A stretch of 64,000 nucleotides of DNA from Candidatus Kinetoplastibacterium desouzaii TCC079E (lineage in GTDB: Bacteria > Pseudomonadota > Gammaproteobacteria > Burkholderiales > Burkholderiaceae_B). The position numbers were made by a program, and so were the translations under genes. How positions within the stretch are numbered: the first letter of the stretch is position 1; each line of letters opens with the position of its first letter. The notes below the pieces were generated by a model. It was given only the letters and a program-made list of their open reading frames with translations, was not told the DNA's origin and made no database searches. The stretch is taken from NCBI RefSeq assembly GCF_000340795.1, contig NC_020294.1:186001-250000 (forward strand), given 5' to 3'. This document shows positions 29,823 to 39,900 of this stretch, piece by piece.

Positions 29823-31196
29823 ATGGCTAAATCTAAGTCTATATATGTATGTTCTCAATGTGGAACTACAAGTTTAAAATGGCAGGGTAAATGTTCGTCA
29901 TGCAATTCTTGGAATTCATTCGATGAAAAGCCAGTAGAGATTTTCGATAATTCTTCATCTAAGTATTCATGGTCATTAACTTCTTCTGTTAAAACTCTTT
30001 CAGAGGTAGAGGCCAAAGATGTAATAAGAATCTCTACTGGCTTAAGTGAATTTGATAGAGCTTTAGGTGGGGGGTTAATAATAGGGTCAGTTATCTTGAT
30101 TGGAGGTGATCCAGGTATAGGTAAGTCAACTTTATTATTACAGTCTTTATCTTTTTTATCAAGTCAATATAATGTTTTGTATGTAACTGGTGAAGAGTCT
30201 GTAGAACAGATTGCTTTAAGAGCCCGTCGTCTTAATTTATCTTCAGATAATAACTTAAAATTATTAGCTGAAATTAATTTAACACAAATCATAAATATAA
30301 TAAATCTACATAATCCTTTAATTGTTGTTATAGATTCAATACAAACTATATACAGTGATGAATTGCATTCATCACCAGGATCATTATCTCAGGTAAAAGA
30401 TTGTGCTTCAAAGTTAACTAGGGTAGCAAAAGAGGCTGGTATTATAGTATTCATGGTAGGTCATCTTACAAAAGATGGAACTATAGCTGGTCCTAGGGTA
30501 TTAGAACATATGGTAGATACAGTTCTATATTTTGAAGGAGATCAAAATTCTTCTTTTAGGTTAATAAGATCTTTTAAAAATAGATTTGGTGCTGTAAATG
30601 AATTAGGAGCATTTGCCATGACTGACAAGGGGTTACGCTGTGTTTCTAATCCTTCTGCTTTGTTCTTGTCTAATCATATTAACCAAGTTCCAGGATCTTG
30701 TATTATGGCCACACAAGAAGGATCTAGAACGTTATTAGTCGAAATTCAAGCATTAGTTAATAAATCATATTCTTTATCGACACGTAAAATATTAAGTGTT
30801 GGTTTAGATTCTAATAGATTATCTATGGTTTTAGCTATTCTTTATAAACACGGTGGATTTCCAACATTTGATAAAGATATATTCGTAAATGTTGTTGGGG
30901 GAGTTAAGATATCAGAACCTGCTTCTGATCTAGCTGTTTTATTAGCTATAGTATCTTCTTTGTTGAATCTACCGATACCTTTAAAATTGTTTGCTTTTGG
31001 GGAAATAGGACTATCTGGTGAAATCAGACCTGCTATTAAGGGGCAGGAAAGATTAAAGGAAGCTTCCAAACTTGGTTTTAGAACGGCGTTAATACCAACT
31101 CAAAATGCACCAAAAGAAATTATATCTGATCTTAAAATTATAAAAGTGAGTAGTGTTAGTGAAGTTATTGGTGTTATAAATACTTTTAATAAATAG
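29823..31196 (+). CDS. radA: DNA repair protein RadA
   Basis: RadA is a RecA-like ATPase that promotes branch migration in recombination repair. The 457-residue protein has the N-terminal zinc finger Cys10/Cys13 and Cys24/Cys27, Walker A GGDPGIGKST (about 95-104), the RadA KNRFG motif (about 252-256) and a C-terminal Lon-protease-like domain (about 300-457). A hairpin overlaps its stop. Confidence 0.97.
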   Translation: MAKSKSIYVCSQCGTTSLKWQGKCSSCNSWNSFDEKPVEIFDNSSSKYSWSLTSSVKTLSEVEAKDVIRISTGLSEFDRALGGGLIIGSVILIGGDPGIGKSTLLLQSLSFLSSQYNVLYVTGEESVEQIALRARRLNLSSDNNLKLLAEINLTQIINIINLHNPLIVVIDSIQTIYSDELHSSPGSLSQVKDCASKLTRVAKEAGIIVFMVGHLTKDGTIAGPRVLEHMVDTVLYFEGDQNSSFRLIRSFKNRFGAVNELGAFAMTDKGLRCVSNPSALFLSNHINQVPGSCIMATQEGSRTLLVEIQALVNKSYSLSTRKILSVGLDSNRLSMVLAILYKHGGFPTFDKDIFVNVVGGVKISEPASDLAVLLAIVSSLLNLPIPLKLFAFGEIGLSGEIRPAIKGQERLKEASKLGFRTALIPTQNAPKEIISDLKIIKVSSVSEVIGVINTFNK

Positions 31197-31230
31197 CTAG
31201 AGATATATAAATAATATTGTCTAGCTATTT
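31191..31230. terminator. Terminator between radA and dctP
   Basis: AAATAGCTAGA (31191-31201) is complementary to 31220-31230 over 11 bp, with an 18-base A/T loop. The stem begins at the radA stop codon. It serves the convergent radA and dctP. Confidence 0.75.
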
Positions 31231-31242
31231 ATTATATATCAT

Positions 31243-32247
31243 TTATTCAAAATTTCGTTGAAATGGTATTGCATCAACTATTTTCTTGTCAAATTTTTTG
31301 TAATATTCTGAGTAGACTGGAGCCATTGCTGTTGCAAAGTCAGCTCTATCAACTTCAGTTACTTGTATGCCGCACTCCATTAATTTTTCCACACCACTTT
31401 TTTCAACATCATCAACAAAATCTCTCATTCTAGTACTAGCAGCTTTTCCTGCTTTATTAAAATATGATTTATCTATATTAGGTAATTTCTTGTATAGTTT
31501 CTCAGATGCTAATATCAGGGCTGGTGCGTACACATGACCAGATAGAGATAAATATTTCTGTGTATGTGATAATTGAGTGAAAAGTATAACAGCCAAAGAA
31601 TTTTCTTGCCCGTCAATTTTTCCGCTTTTTATTTCATCAAAAGCTTCAGTTAGAGTCATAGGAACTGGGTCGATACCTATATATCTGAAACCTTCTATAT
31701 GGATAGAATTTTTTGGTGTTCTTATTCTTAGTCCCTTGGCATCTTCTGGAGTTAGTACAGGTCTTACATTATTTGTTAAATGACGGAAACCTTGTTCACC
31801 CCATGCTAAAGCTATTAAACCTTTGGAAGGAAATTTTGCGAGAATATTTCTTCCTACAGGGCCATCTAGAACATTTCTAGCATGAGTTAAATCATGCATT
31901 AAAAAAGGTATATCAAACATTCCTATTTCTGGAATCATATCCATGATAGTACTGGTAGATACAATAGCTAGGTCAATCTTACCATTTTGTAGACCTTCTA
32001 TTACATCTCGCTCAGATCCTAGTTGATTGTTAGGAAATGTTACAACTTTATATTTACCTTTACTGCTAGATTCTAGAGTCTCAGCGAACGCATTCGCTGC
32101 CGTACCATAGTGTGAATTGCCGTGAAGAGAGTGAGCCATTCTCAATCTAACCTCAGTCAATGTTTTATCTTTTTCAGCTGATGCTGGGGCATATGCTATT
32201 ATTGCTGATAAGGCTAACGCAACACTGGCAAGCCAAACATTACGCAT
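31243..32247 (-). CDS. dctP: TRAP dicarboxylate transporter, solute-binding protein
   Basis: DctP-type proteins bind C4-dicarboxylates or similar acids in the periplasm and deliver them to a DctQM permease. The start is the ATG at 32247 with AGGAG 8 bases upstream on the minus strand; the frame extends upstream another 17 codons without a good start. The 334-residue precursor has a signal peptide MRNVWLASVALALSA... cleaved after about ASA24. LRIRTPKNSIHIEGF contains the conserved arginine that binds the carboxylate, and VPMTLTEAFDEIKSGKIDG is a family signature. There is no dctQ or dctM nearby, so the permease must be elsewhere or lost. The flanks are unusually long (762 bases to rmuC). Confidence 0.93.
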   Translation of the reverse strand: MRNVWLASVALALSAIIAYAPASAEKDKTLTEVRLRMAHSLHGNSHYGTAANAFAETLESSSKGKYKVVTFPNNQLGSERDVIEGLQNGKIDLAIVSTSTIMDMIPEIGMFDIPFLMHDLTHARNVLDGPVGRNILAKFPSKGLIALAWGEQGFRHLTNNVRPVLTPEDAKGLRIRTPKNSIHIEGFRYIGIDPVPMTLTEAFDEIKSGKIDGQENSLAVILFTQLSHTQKYLSLSGHVYAPALILASEKLYKKLPNIDKSYFNKAGKAASTRMRDFVDDVEKSGVEKLMECGIQVTEVDRADFATAMAPVYSEYYKKFDKKIVDAIPFQRNFE

Positions 32248-33009
32248 TCGTCTACTCCTGAAAAATCCAAAGAAGTGTTCTAAAAAATAAGCAATCATGA
32301 TTTAGAAAATATTCTAATTAAAATATTTTCTAAAATTTTGCTATAAGATTTCGAACCTTATAAGTTTCTAAACTAAAATTAGTTTTCAACTAAATATTTT
32401 TTAATCAATTATGACATTTGCTGAGTATAAAGCATTAAATGCCAACGGTTTTAAATTATATATTTGTTAATTTATATACTTATTTTTAATATCTAATCAA
32501 ATATTTTTTTGGAACTTTGATTGCATACAGTGTTCATATTATCCAAAAAAATATTTTCTAACAAGCTTTGATGTAATAATAATTAAAACTATTAAAATTA
32601 TTTTTTACGTTTTATCAAAGATCACTTGTGCTAAGCTAGATATTTTTATTGTTTTTTGTAAAAAAGTAAGTTTTTGTTGTACGATAACAATTATTCTAAT
32701 ATTAGAATATCAAATAATTTATAGATTATCTTAATTTTTTCTTTTTTTGTAATTACTCGAATTTTTTCTATATTTTTTGATTGTTTCTGAAAAGATGTAT
32801 TTAATTTTTTAATCATATGATGATTAATAATGATTTAGTTATATTTTATCAACTTTTATATTCTTAAAAAATTTTCATGAAAGTGTACTCAAATAATTAA
32901 TGTCCTTTGTTTTATGATATTAAATTAAGATTGTTACATTAAGTTAATTAGGCATAACAACAATTATAATATATTGTTTATTTTTTATATATTTAAGAGT
33001 TATTTACAT
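32248..33009. other. 762-bp A/T-rich spacer
   Basis: Upstream of dctP and rmuC, which are divergent. I see no RNA gene or protein-like frame. It holds the promoters of both and a 16-bp perfect palindrome at 32693-32708 (ATTCTAATATTAGAAT). It might be an eroded gene, but no segment is recognisable. Confidence 0.5.
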
Positions 33010-34341
33010 ATGTTATTAGCAATTTGTCTATTATTAATATTAGTAATATTAAATATTAAGATCTTGGTTGATTTTAAGAGTTTTAATTATAAAAACGATT
33101 TTTCTATTTATTTAGATAGTGTTACGAATTTAGAGTCTAGTATTCATAGTGATATTATTGAAACTCAAAAGATACTTCGTAGTGATTTTTTGGATTCTAT
33201 TCGTTCTTTGCAAGTAGAGTTAAATGCTTCTCATAATAAGTTAAGAGATACTATAAATAGAGATGCTTATAATAATCGAACTGAGCTTACTTCTTCATTT
33301 ATTCAGTTTTCTGCTAGTTTTACAGATAGATTGCATGGTTTAATAGAAATAAATGATAGACGTATGCAAGAAATAAGAACTACTTTGGAAAATAGGTTAG
33401 ATATTTTACAAAAAAATAATACATCTAAATTAGATGAAATTAGATGTATGGTAGATGAAAAACTGCATTCAGCTTTGGAAAAACGTTTAGGAGAGTCTTT
33501 TAGAATTGTTTCAGAGCGTTTAGAGGCTGTTCATAAAGGACTTGGTGAAATGCAAAGTTTGGCAGTTGGAGTTGGTGACTTGAAAAAAGTTTTGAGTAAT
33601 GTTAAAACTAGAGGCACATGGGGTGAAGTTCAACTTTCTAGATTGATTGATGATATTATGACACCCAGTCAATATGGGAGAAATGTTAAACTTATACCTA
33701 ATAGTGATTTAATAGTTGACTTTGCAATTAAATTGCCTGGAAATCAAAATGATGGTAATCCAGTATGGTTACCAATAGATTCTAAATTTCCTAAGGAAGA
33801 ATATGATAGGTTAATTGATGCAAATGAAAAAGGAAATTCTGATTTAGCTAAAGTAGCTTCTGTATCTTTAGCTAGGGCTGTAGAAGTACAAGCTCGTATA
33901 ATATCATCAAAGTACATAGCACCTCCTTATACAACTGAGTTTGCTATCATGTTTCTTCCTACAGAGGGTTTATATGCAGAAGTTATGAGATATCCTGGTT
34001 TATTTGATAAGTTACATAATTTACATATTACTGTGGTTGGTCCTAGTAATTTAGCTGCTCTTTTGAATAGTTTGCAAATAGGATTCCGAACCATAGCAAT
34101 AGAAAAAAGGTCCTCAGAAGTATGGAATATACTGAGAGCGGTTAAAACTGAGTTTTCTAAGTTTGGTGAGTCTCTAGCAAGTGTAAAGAAAACACTAGAG
34201 AATGCTAGTAACAAATTAGGACAAACAGAAGTTAGATCTAGAGTTATGTTGCGAAATTTAAAATCACTTGAATTTCTCCCAGAAGAAAAATTATCTGATG
34301 TTTTATCTGATATGGATTCAAGTGATGATTTATCTATGTAG
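33010..34341 (+). CDS. rmuC: DNA recombination protein RmuC homologue
   Basis: RmuC-family proteins are nuclease-like factors that limit inversions and DNA rearrangement. The 443-residue protein (ATG 33010; a TTG 36 bases upstream is an alternative) has an N-terminal hydrophobic anchor (about 1-22), a long coiled coil to about residue 200, and the RmuC domain beginning KTRGTWGEVQLSRLID. PIDSKFPKEEYDRL, YTTEFAIMFLPTEGLYAEV and VVGPSNLAALLNSL are its conserved motifs. The gene is in a plus-strand pair with rpiA (38-bp gap). Confidence 0.93.
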   Translation: MLLAICLLLILVILNIKILVDFKSFNYKNDFSIYLDSVTNLESSIHSDIIETQKILRSDFLDSIRSLQVELNASHNKLRDTINRDAYNNRTELTSSFIQFSASFTDRLHGLIEINDRRMQEIRTTLENRLDILQKNNTSKLDEIRCMVDEKLHSALEKRLGESFRIVSERLEAVHKGLGEMQSLAVGVGDLKKVLSNVKTRGTWGEVQLSRLIDDIMTPSQYGRNVKLIPNSDLIVDFAIKLPGNQNDGNPVWLPIDSKFPKEEYDRLIDANEKGNSDLAKVASVSLARAVEVQARIISSKYIAPPYTTEFAIMFLPTEGLYAEVMRYPGLFDKLHNLHITVVGPSNLAALLNSLQIGFRTIAIEKRSSEVWNILRAVKTEFSKFGESLASVKKTLENASNKLGQTEVRSRVMLRNLKSLEFLPEEKLSDVLSDMDSSDDLSM

Positions 34342-34379
34342 TAGTTAATTTAAATAGTTTTAATATTACTTTTCTTATT

Positions 34380-35051
34380 ATGAAAAAACAAAATGATTTA
34401 AAACGATTTGCAGCTAAAGCAGCTCTAAATTATATAAAACCTATTGTGTCAAAAGATTTAATATTAGGGGTAGGTACTGGATCTACTACTAATTATTTTA
34501 TAGAAGAATTATCTTCTTTGAAAGAAGAGATATATGGTGCAGTTGCAAGTTCTAAAGCAACAGAGGACTTGTTGCTTAAGAATAATATTAAGGTGTTTGA
34601 TTTAAATGATTTATCAGAATTAGATATTTATATTGATGGGGCTGATGAAATAGATGAGTCTCTAATGATGATTAAAGGAGGTGGAGGTGCTTTAACTAGA
34701 GAAAAGATAGTAGCTTCTTCATCAAAAGAATTTATATGTATTGCAGATGAGTCAAAGTTCGTTCTTTCTTTAGGTAAGTTTCCTTTGCCAATTGAAATAA
34801 TACCAATGTCTAAATCATTATTATGTAAGTATATAACTTCAATAGGAGGTCATCCTGTTTTGAGGGATGGTTTTTTAACTGATAATGGAAATTTAATTAT
34901 TGATGTGTATAACATTAGTATAGATGATCCTTTAGAAATGGAAAAAACATTAAATAATATCCCAGGTGTTATTACTTGTGGTCTATTTGCAACTAGGAAA
35001 GCTGACAGATTAATTTTGTCAGGTTTAAAAGGTGTTACTATGCGTATATAG
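34380..35051 (+). CDS. rpiA: Ribose-5-phosphate isomerase A
   Basis: RpiA interconverts ribose 5-phosphate and ribulose 5-phosphate in the pentose phosphate pathway and supplies nucleotide synthesis. The 223-residue protein has GVGTGSTTNYF (30-40), the phosphate loop, IDGADEIDESLMMIKGGGGA with the catalytic acids, and LTREKIVA, plus IADESKFV and a C-terminal half in normal order. Length and start are typical. The gene converges on yggX across a hairpin. Confidence 0.97.
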   Translation: MKKQNDLKRFAAKAALNYIKPIVSKDLILGVGTGSTTNYFIEELSSLKEEIYGAVASSKATEDLLLKNNIKVFDLNDLSELDIYIDGADEIDESLMMIKGGGGALTREKIVASSSKEFICIADESKFVLSLGKFPLPIEIIPMSKSLLCKYITSIGGHPVLRDGFLTDNGNLIIDVYNISIDDPLEMEKTLNNIPGVITCGLFATRKADRLILSGLKGVTMRI

Positions 35052-35064
35052 TAATATATACGGA

Positions 35065-35094
35065 ATATAACCTTACTAAATGGTAGGGTTATAT
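35065..35094. terminator. Hairpin between rpiA and yggX, overlapping the yggX 3' end
   Basis: Bases 35065-35077 pair with 35082-35094 over 13 positions, two of them wobble pairs, with a 4-base loop (AAAT). The right arm encodes the last codons of yggX and the left arm its stop region. It probably acts as a bidirectional terminator. Confidence 0.7.
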
Positions 35095-35348
35095 CCATCA
35101 GCTTCTATTTTTTCATCTTCGAATAAGAATGATTCCATTTTTTTTCTTAGAAAATTTCTAGATTTAACATCAGCAAGATTTAGACGATTTTCGTTGATTA
35201 ATCTTGTTTGGATTGATTGCCATTCTTCCCATGCAGTCTTTGAAATATTATCCCATATGCGTTTTCCAAGCATACCAGGGAAAGGTGGTTTTTCTAAACC
35301 TTCTGTTTCGCATTTTAATTTGATGCAGTTAACAATATGTTTTGACAT
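35076..35348 (-). CDS. yggX: Probable Fe(2+)-trafficking protein YggX
   Basis: YggX helps protect and deliver iron for Fe-S clusters. The 90-residue protein begins MSKHIVNCIKLKCETEGLEKPPFPG, with the conserved Cys and the GLxxPPFPG motif, and continues KRIWDNISKTAWEEWQSIQTRLINENRLNLAD, typical of the family. Its 3' codons form part of a hairpin shared with rpiA. It lies 2 bases after argA on the same strand. In many proteobacteria it follows mutY; here the neighbour is argA. Confidence 0.95.
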   Translation of the reverse strand: MSKHIVNCIKLKCETEGLEKPPFPGMLGKRIWDNISKTAWEEWQSIQTRLINENRLNLADVKSRNFLRKKMESFLFEDEKIEADGYNPTI

Positions 35349-35350
35349 TT

Positions 35351-36727
35351 TTATACCCCTATTGTTTTAATAAAACTAAATTTTTTTATAAAAATTAAAC
35401 TATTTCTGGATCTGTTATAATTATTTTGTTTTTCTTTTGGCAAATCTTTTATATTTCCTTTAATAAATCCTCTTTTTAGAAACCAGTGTGATGTCCTAGT
35501 TGTTAAAGCAAATAAGTAATCTAAACCAAGTTTTTTTGCTTTAGACTCCACATGTCTTAAAAGTAGTTCACCTTCTCCAGAGCTTTGCCATTCTGGATGA
35601 ACTATTAAACAGGCTAATTCAGCCATTTTTTCTTCTTCGAAAATATATAGTGCAGCACACCCGTATATAATTCCATCATGTTCTAGAACAGTAAAATTTT
35701 CCAGGTCTCTCTCTATCAAACTTTTTGGTCTAGGTATTAAAGTACCATCAGATTCTAAAGGTTCTATAAGACTTACTATAGCTCCGACATCATCAATAGT
35801 AGCAGCTCTTAGATCGTCTAGATTATCTTCTACAATCATATTACCAACTCCATCGTGTGTAAATATTTCTAATAACACACTGCCATCCATAGAGTATGGG
35901 AGTATATGTGCCCTTGCAACTCCTTTTTTTACAGCTAAGGCGGCATTTTCTAAGAATTTTTTTGTTTCATTGTCAATGTCATTATTTTTTATCAAAAGTT
36001 CTGCTTTAGCTCTAGCTATTTCTGCATCTATAGATCCATTCTTATTTATAAGACCAGAAGAGGAAGATAAAAATATTAGTTTTTCTGCTCTTAGTGCAAT
36101 TGCTGTATTAGCTGCTAGTTCTTCCATGCTTAAATGGAAAGCATCTCCAGTTGGAGAAAATCCTAGTGGAGATAGTAGAACTACAGAGGATCCTTTTTCT
36201 ATAGCAGATCTAATGGACTCAGTGTCTACTTTTCTAACTTTACCTGTATGTTGAAAATCAATGCCATTTACGATGCCTACAGGGCTTGCGGTGATAAAGT
36301 TTCCAGATATTACTCTTATTTGTGAATGAGACATTGGAGTATTTGGCAACCCTTGACTAAAAGAAGCTTCTATATCCAATCTTATTTCTCCGGCTGCTTC
36401 TTTCGCACATTCAAGAGAAGCAGAATCAGTAGGTTTTAATAAACATCCATTAAAATTCTGAGGCAGCCCTTTAAGACGAAGTTGCTCATTGATTTGTGGT
36501 CCTGATCCATATATAAGTACTAATCTAATTCCAAGTGCAGATAATAAAGATAGATCCTGTACTAAGGTGTTTAGTATGCCATCTTGTATTAATTCTCCAT
36601 TGAATGCGATGATAAAAGTTTTTCCGCGGAATGCATGTACATAAGGAGCAACTTCTCTAAACCATCTAACAAATTGAGATTTAGAGTTATCTTGAGCCTC
36701 ATGAGAATAAGGTTTTTCTATTTCCAT
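35351..36727 (-). CDS. argA: N-acetylglutamate synthase
   Basis: ArgA acetylates glutamate with acetyl-CoA, the first step to ornithine and arginine. The 458-residue protein has an N-terminal amino-acid-kinase domain (about 25-285: LIYGSGPQINEQL, SPLGFSPTGDAFHLSMEELA) and a C-terminal GNAT acetyltransferase (about 300-450: VHPEWQSSGEGELLLRHVESKA, LFALTTRTSHWFLKRGF). The kinase domain is regulatory, with arginine feedback inhibition in this family. Length matches the E. coli type (443). In trypanosomatid symbionts the glutamate-to-ornithine route is retained for host arginine synthesis, which this fits. Confidence 0.97.
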   Translation of the reverse strand: MEIEKPYSHEAQDNSKSQFVRWFREVAPYVHAFRGKTFIIAFNGELIQDGILNTLVQDLSLLSALGIRLVLIYGSGPQINEQLRLKGLPQNFNGCLLKPTDSASLECAKEAAGEIRLDIEASFSQGLPNTPMSHSQIRVISGNFITASPVGIVNGIDFQHTGKVRKVDTESIRSAIEKGSSVVLLSPLGFSPTGDAFHLSMEELAANTAIALRAEKLIFLSSSSGLINKNGSIDAEIARAKAELLIKNNDIDNETKKFLENAALAVKKGVARAHILPYSMDGSVLLEIFTHDGVGNMIVEDNLDDLRAATIDDVGAIVSLIEPLESDGTLIPRPKSLIERDLENFTVLEHDGIIYGCAALYIFEEEKMAELACLIVHPEWQSSGEGELLLRHVESKAKKLGLDYLFALTTRTSHWFLKRGFIKGNIKDLPKEKQNNYNRSRNSLIFIKKFSFIKTIGV

Positions 36728-36950
36728 AGTGTCTATATAATTGTGTATGTTTATGTAATAATTAATTTAAATCAATATATGTTTTTATTAAATCATTTGT
36801 TTGCTAGATTATAAAAATTTTAACAAAACAATAAAACTAATTTATATAATACTTACTTTATACTCATAAAATAATTTATTTTGTTATTAAAAATTAGTCA
36901 ATTGTTAGAATTATCCATTTATTATATAAATTCATTATAATTTTTTATTT

Positions 36951-39900
36951 ATGTTAGAAAACTCTAAAAAATCAGTTTCTTTTGTTCATCTTCGTGTTCA
37001 TTCGGAATATTCTATTGTAGATGGTTTAATAAAAATTAATGATCTAGTAGATGGAGTTATTAAATTAAAGCAACCTGCTGTGGCTTTAACGGATCTGTCA
37101 AATCTTTTTGGTGCCTTAAAATTTTATAAGTATTCTCGATCGAGAGGTATAAAGCCAGTTATCGGATGTGATGTATGGTTATCTAACGATGAAGATAAAA
37201 GTAAACCGCATAGGATTCTGATTCTTGTTCGTAATAATGCTGGATATTTAAATTTATGCAATCTTATTACAAAATCTTATTTAACAAATCAGACAGATGG
37301 TAGAGTAGAAATTCGTAAAGAATGGCTGGTATCTCAAGAAGGTTTGATAATTTTATCAGGTGGTATTCATGGAGATGTTGGTCATGCTTTGAGGAGCGGA
37401 AGAAAAGATTTAGCTTTATCTTTGATAAAACAGTGGAAATTTATGTTTCCTGACTCATATTATATTGAGATTCAAAGATCTGGATTAAGTGAAGAGGAAG
37501 AGTATATACAATTAGTTGTACCAATTTCTTCGGATGAAAATATACCGATAGTAGCCACTCATCCTGTCGAGTTCTTAGAAAAGAGTCATTTTAAATCTCA
37601 TGAAGTAAGAGTTTGCATTGCTGATGGCAAACATCTAACAGATGTTAATAAGAATCATTTTTTTACAGAAAAGCAATATTTATTAAGTTCTGAAGAAATG
37701 ATTGATTTGTTTGCTGATATTCCATCAGCATTATCTAATTCTATTGAAATAGCTAAACGTTGTAATATCAATCTTCAGATAGGTAAGCCAATGCTTCCAA
37801 ATTTTGAAGTTAGAGATGATATTTCTTTAGAGTTTTATTTAAAACAATTATCTAGTAGCGGTCTAACAAAGAAACTAAATAGTATTTATCCAGAGTCTAA
37901 CGATGAGTTTAAGAGTATATATTACGAGCGTTTGGACAAAGAATGTAAAACTATTATACAAATGGGATTTGCTGGATATTTCTTAATCGTTCAGGATTTT
38001 ATTAATTGGGCTAAAAATAATGGTGTTCCAGTAGGTCCCGGTCGTGGATCTGGAGCTGGTTCTCTAGTTGCTTACTCACTTGGAATTACAGATTTAGATC
38101 CTATAAAATATGATTTATTGTTTGAGAGATTCTTAAATCCTGAACGTGTTTCTATGCCAGATTTTGATATTGATTTTTGTCCTGATAATAGAGATAGAGT
38201 TATAGATTATGTTAAGAATAAATATGGTAGTGATTCTGTTAGTCAGATAGTAACTTTTGGAACTTTTGGGGCAAAGGCTGTTATTCGTGATGTGGGAAGA
38301 GTATTAGGTTTGCCTTATTCTTTATGTGATAGTTTATCTAAATTGATCCCTTTTAATCCAGTAGATCAGTGGTCATTAGAAAGAGTTATAAATTCAGAGC
38401 CATCATTTAAAAGTCGTTATAATCAAGAAGAGGAAGTTAAAAATTTAGTGGATTTAGCTATGCCTTTAGAAGGTTTAGTTAGAAATGTTGGTATGCATGC
38501 AGGTGGTGTTTTAATTGCGCCTGGTAAGCTAACAGATTTTTGTCCTTTATATTGTCAACCAGGGCAAGAAACTAGTATAGTCTCTCAATTTGATAAAGAT
38601 GATGTTGAATTAGCTGGATTGGTAAAATTTGATTTTCTAGGTTTAAGAAATCTTACTGTCTTAGATTGGGCTGTTCGTTATGTTAGGAGTTTTAATAAAG
38701 ATGAAAAAGATTTTGATTTAGCTAATTTAGAACTTGATGATAAACTTACTTATAACCTTCTTTGCAATGGCAATACCACGGCTGTTTTCCAATTAGAATC
38801 TAAAGGCATGAAGGATTTATTGAAGAGATTAAAACCAAATACTTTTGAAGATATAATAGCTGTTTTAGCTTTGTATAGACCAGGACCTTTAGAATCTGGA
38901 ATGGTCAATGATTTTGTAAATAGAAAACATGGATTGTCGACGATAAATTATTTTCATCCTATATTGGAAAGTATTCTAAAAAGTACGTATGGAGTGATAG
39001 TTTATCAAGAACAGGTCATGTTAATTTCTCAAGTTGTTGGTGGATATTCTTTAGGAGGGGCTGATTTATTACGTAGAGCAATGGGTAAAAAGGACCCTGA
39101 GGAAATGTCTAGGCACCGTGTTTTGTTCGAAAAAGGAGCTGTTAATAAAGGTTATAGTCCACATCTTGCAATTAAATTATTTGATTTAATGGAAAAATTT
39201 GCAGGTTATGGTTTTAATAAATCTCATTCAGCTGCTTATGCCTTGATAGCATATCAGACAGCTTGGTTAAAGGCTCATTATCCTTCTGAATTTTTTGCGG
39301 CCTCTATGTCATCTGATATGGATGATACGGACAAGATAAAAGTTTTATTTAATGATGCTAAAAACAACTCTATTGATATTTTGCCTCCTGATATTAATTT
39401 GTCTAATTTTAGATTTGAGCCAATTAATAGTCATAGCATAAGATACGGTTTAGGAGCTATTAAGGGTGTTGGCAAGAGTGCTATTGAGGAAATAGTTAAG
39501 ATAAGAGAATTAGCTGGAAACTTTAAAAGTTTATTTGATTTTTGTTATAGGGCGTCTAAAATTATTAATCGTCGGTCTATAGAATCACTGGTTAAATCTG
39601 GAGCTTTTGATTCTTTAGATCCCAATAGAGCATTTTTATTTTCTTCTTTAGATATAGCTATAAATGCAGCAGATCAAAAACAAAGAAATCGTAACCAATC
39701 TTCTTTGTTTGATTCTGCTGAAGAAGCTGTCGTGGATGTTTCTATAAAGGATAGTGTTATAAATTGGGATTTACATAAGAAGCTTATAGAAGAGAAATCT
39801 GCATTAGGTTATTATTTTAGTGATCACTTATTTAATTGTTGGGGCAAGGAAATAAGAAGAGCAATGCCTAAAAAACTAATTGATGTAGAACCTCATGCTA

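Noticed and set aside
32974-33009. TTG at 32974 as the rmuC start
   Set aside because: The ATG at 33010 directly precedes the anchor helix and is the more usual start; the TTG adds residues not typical of the family, though it cannot be excluded.
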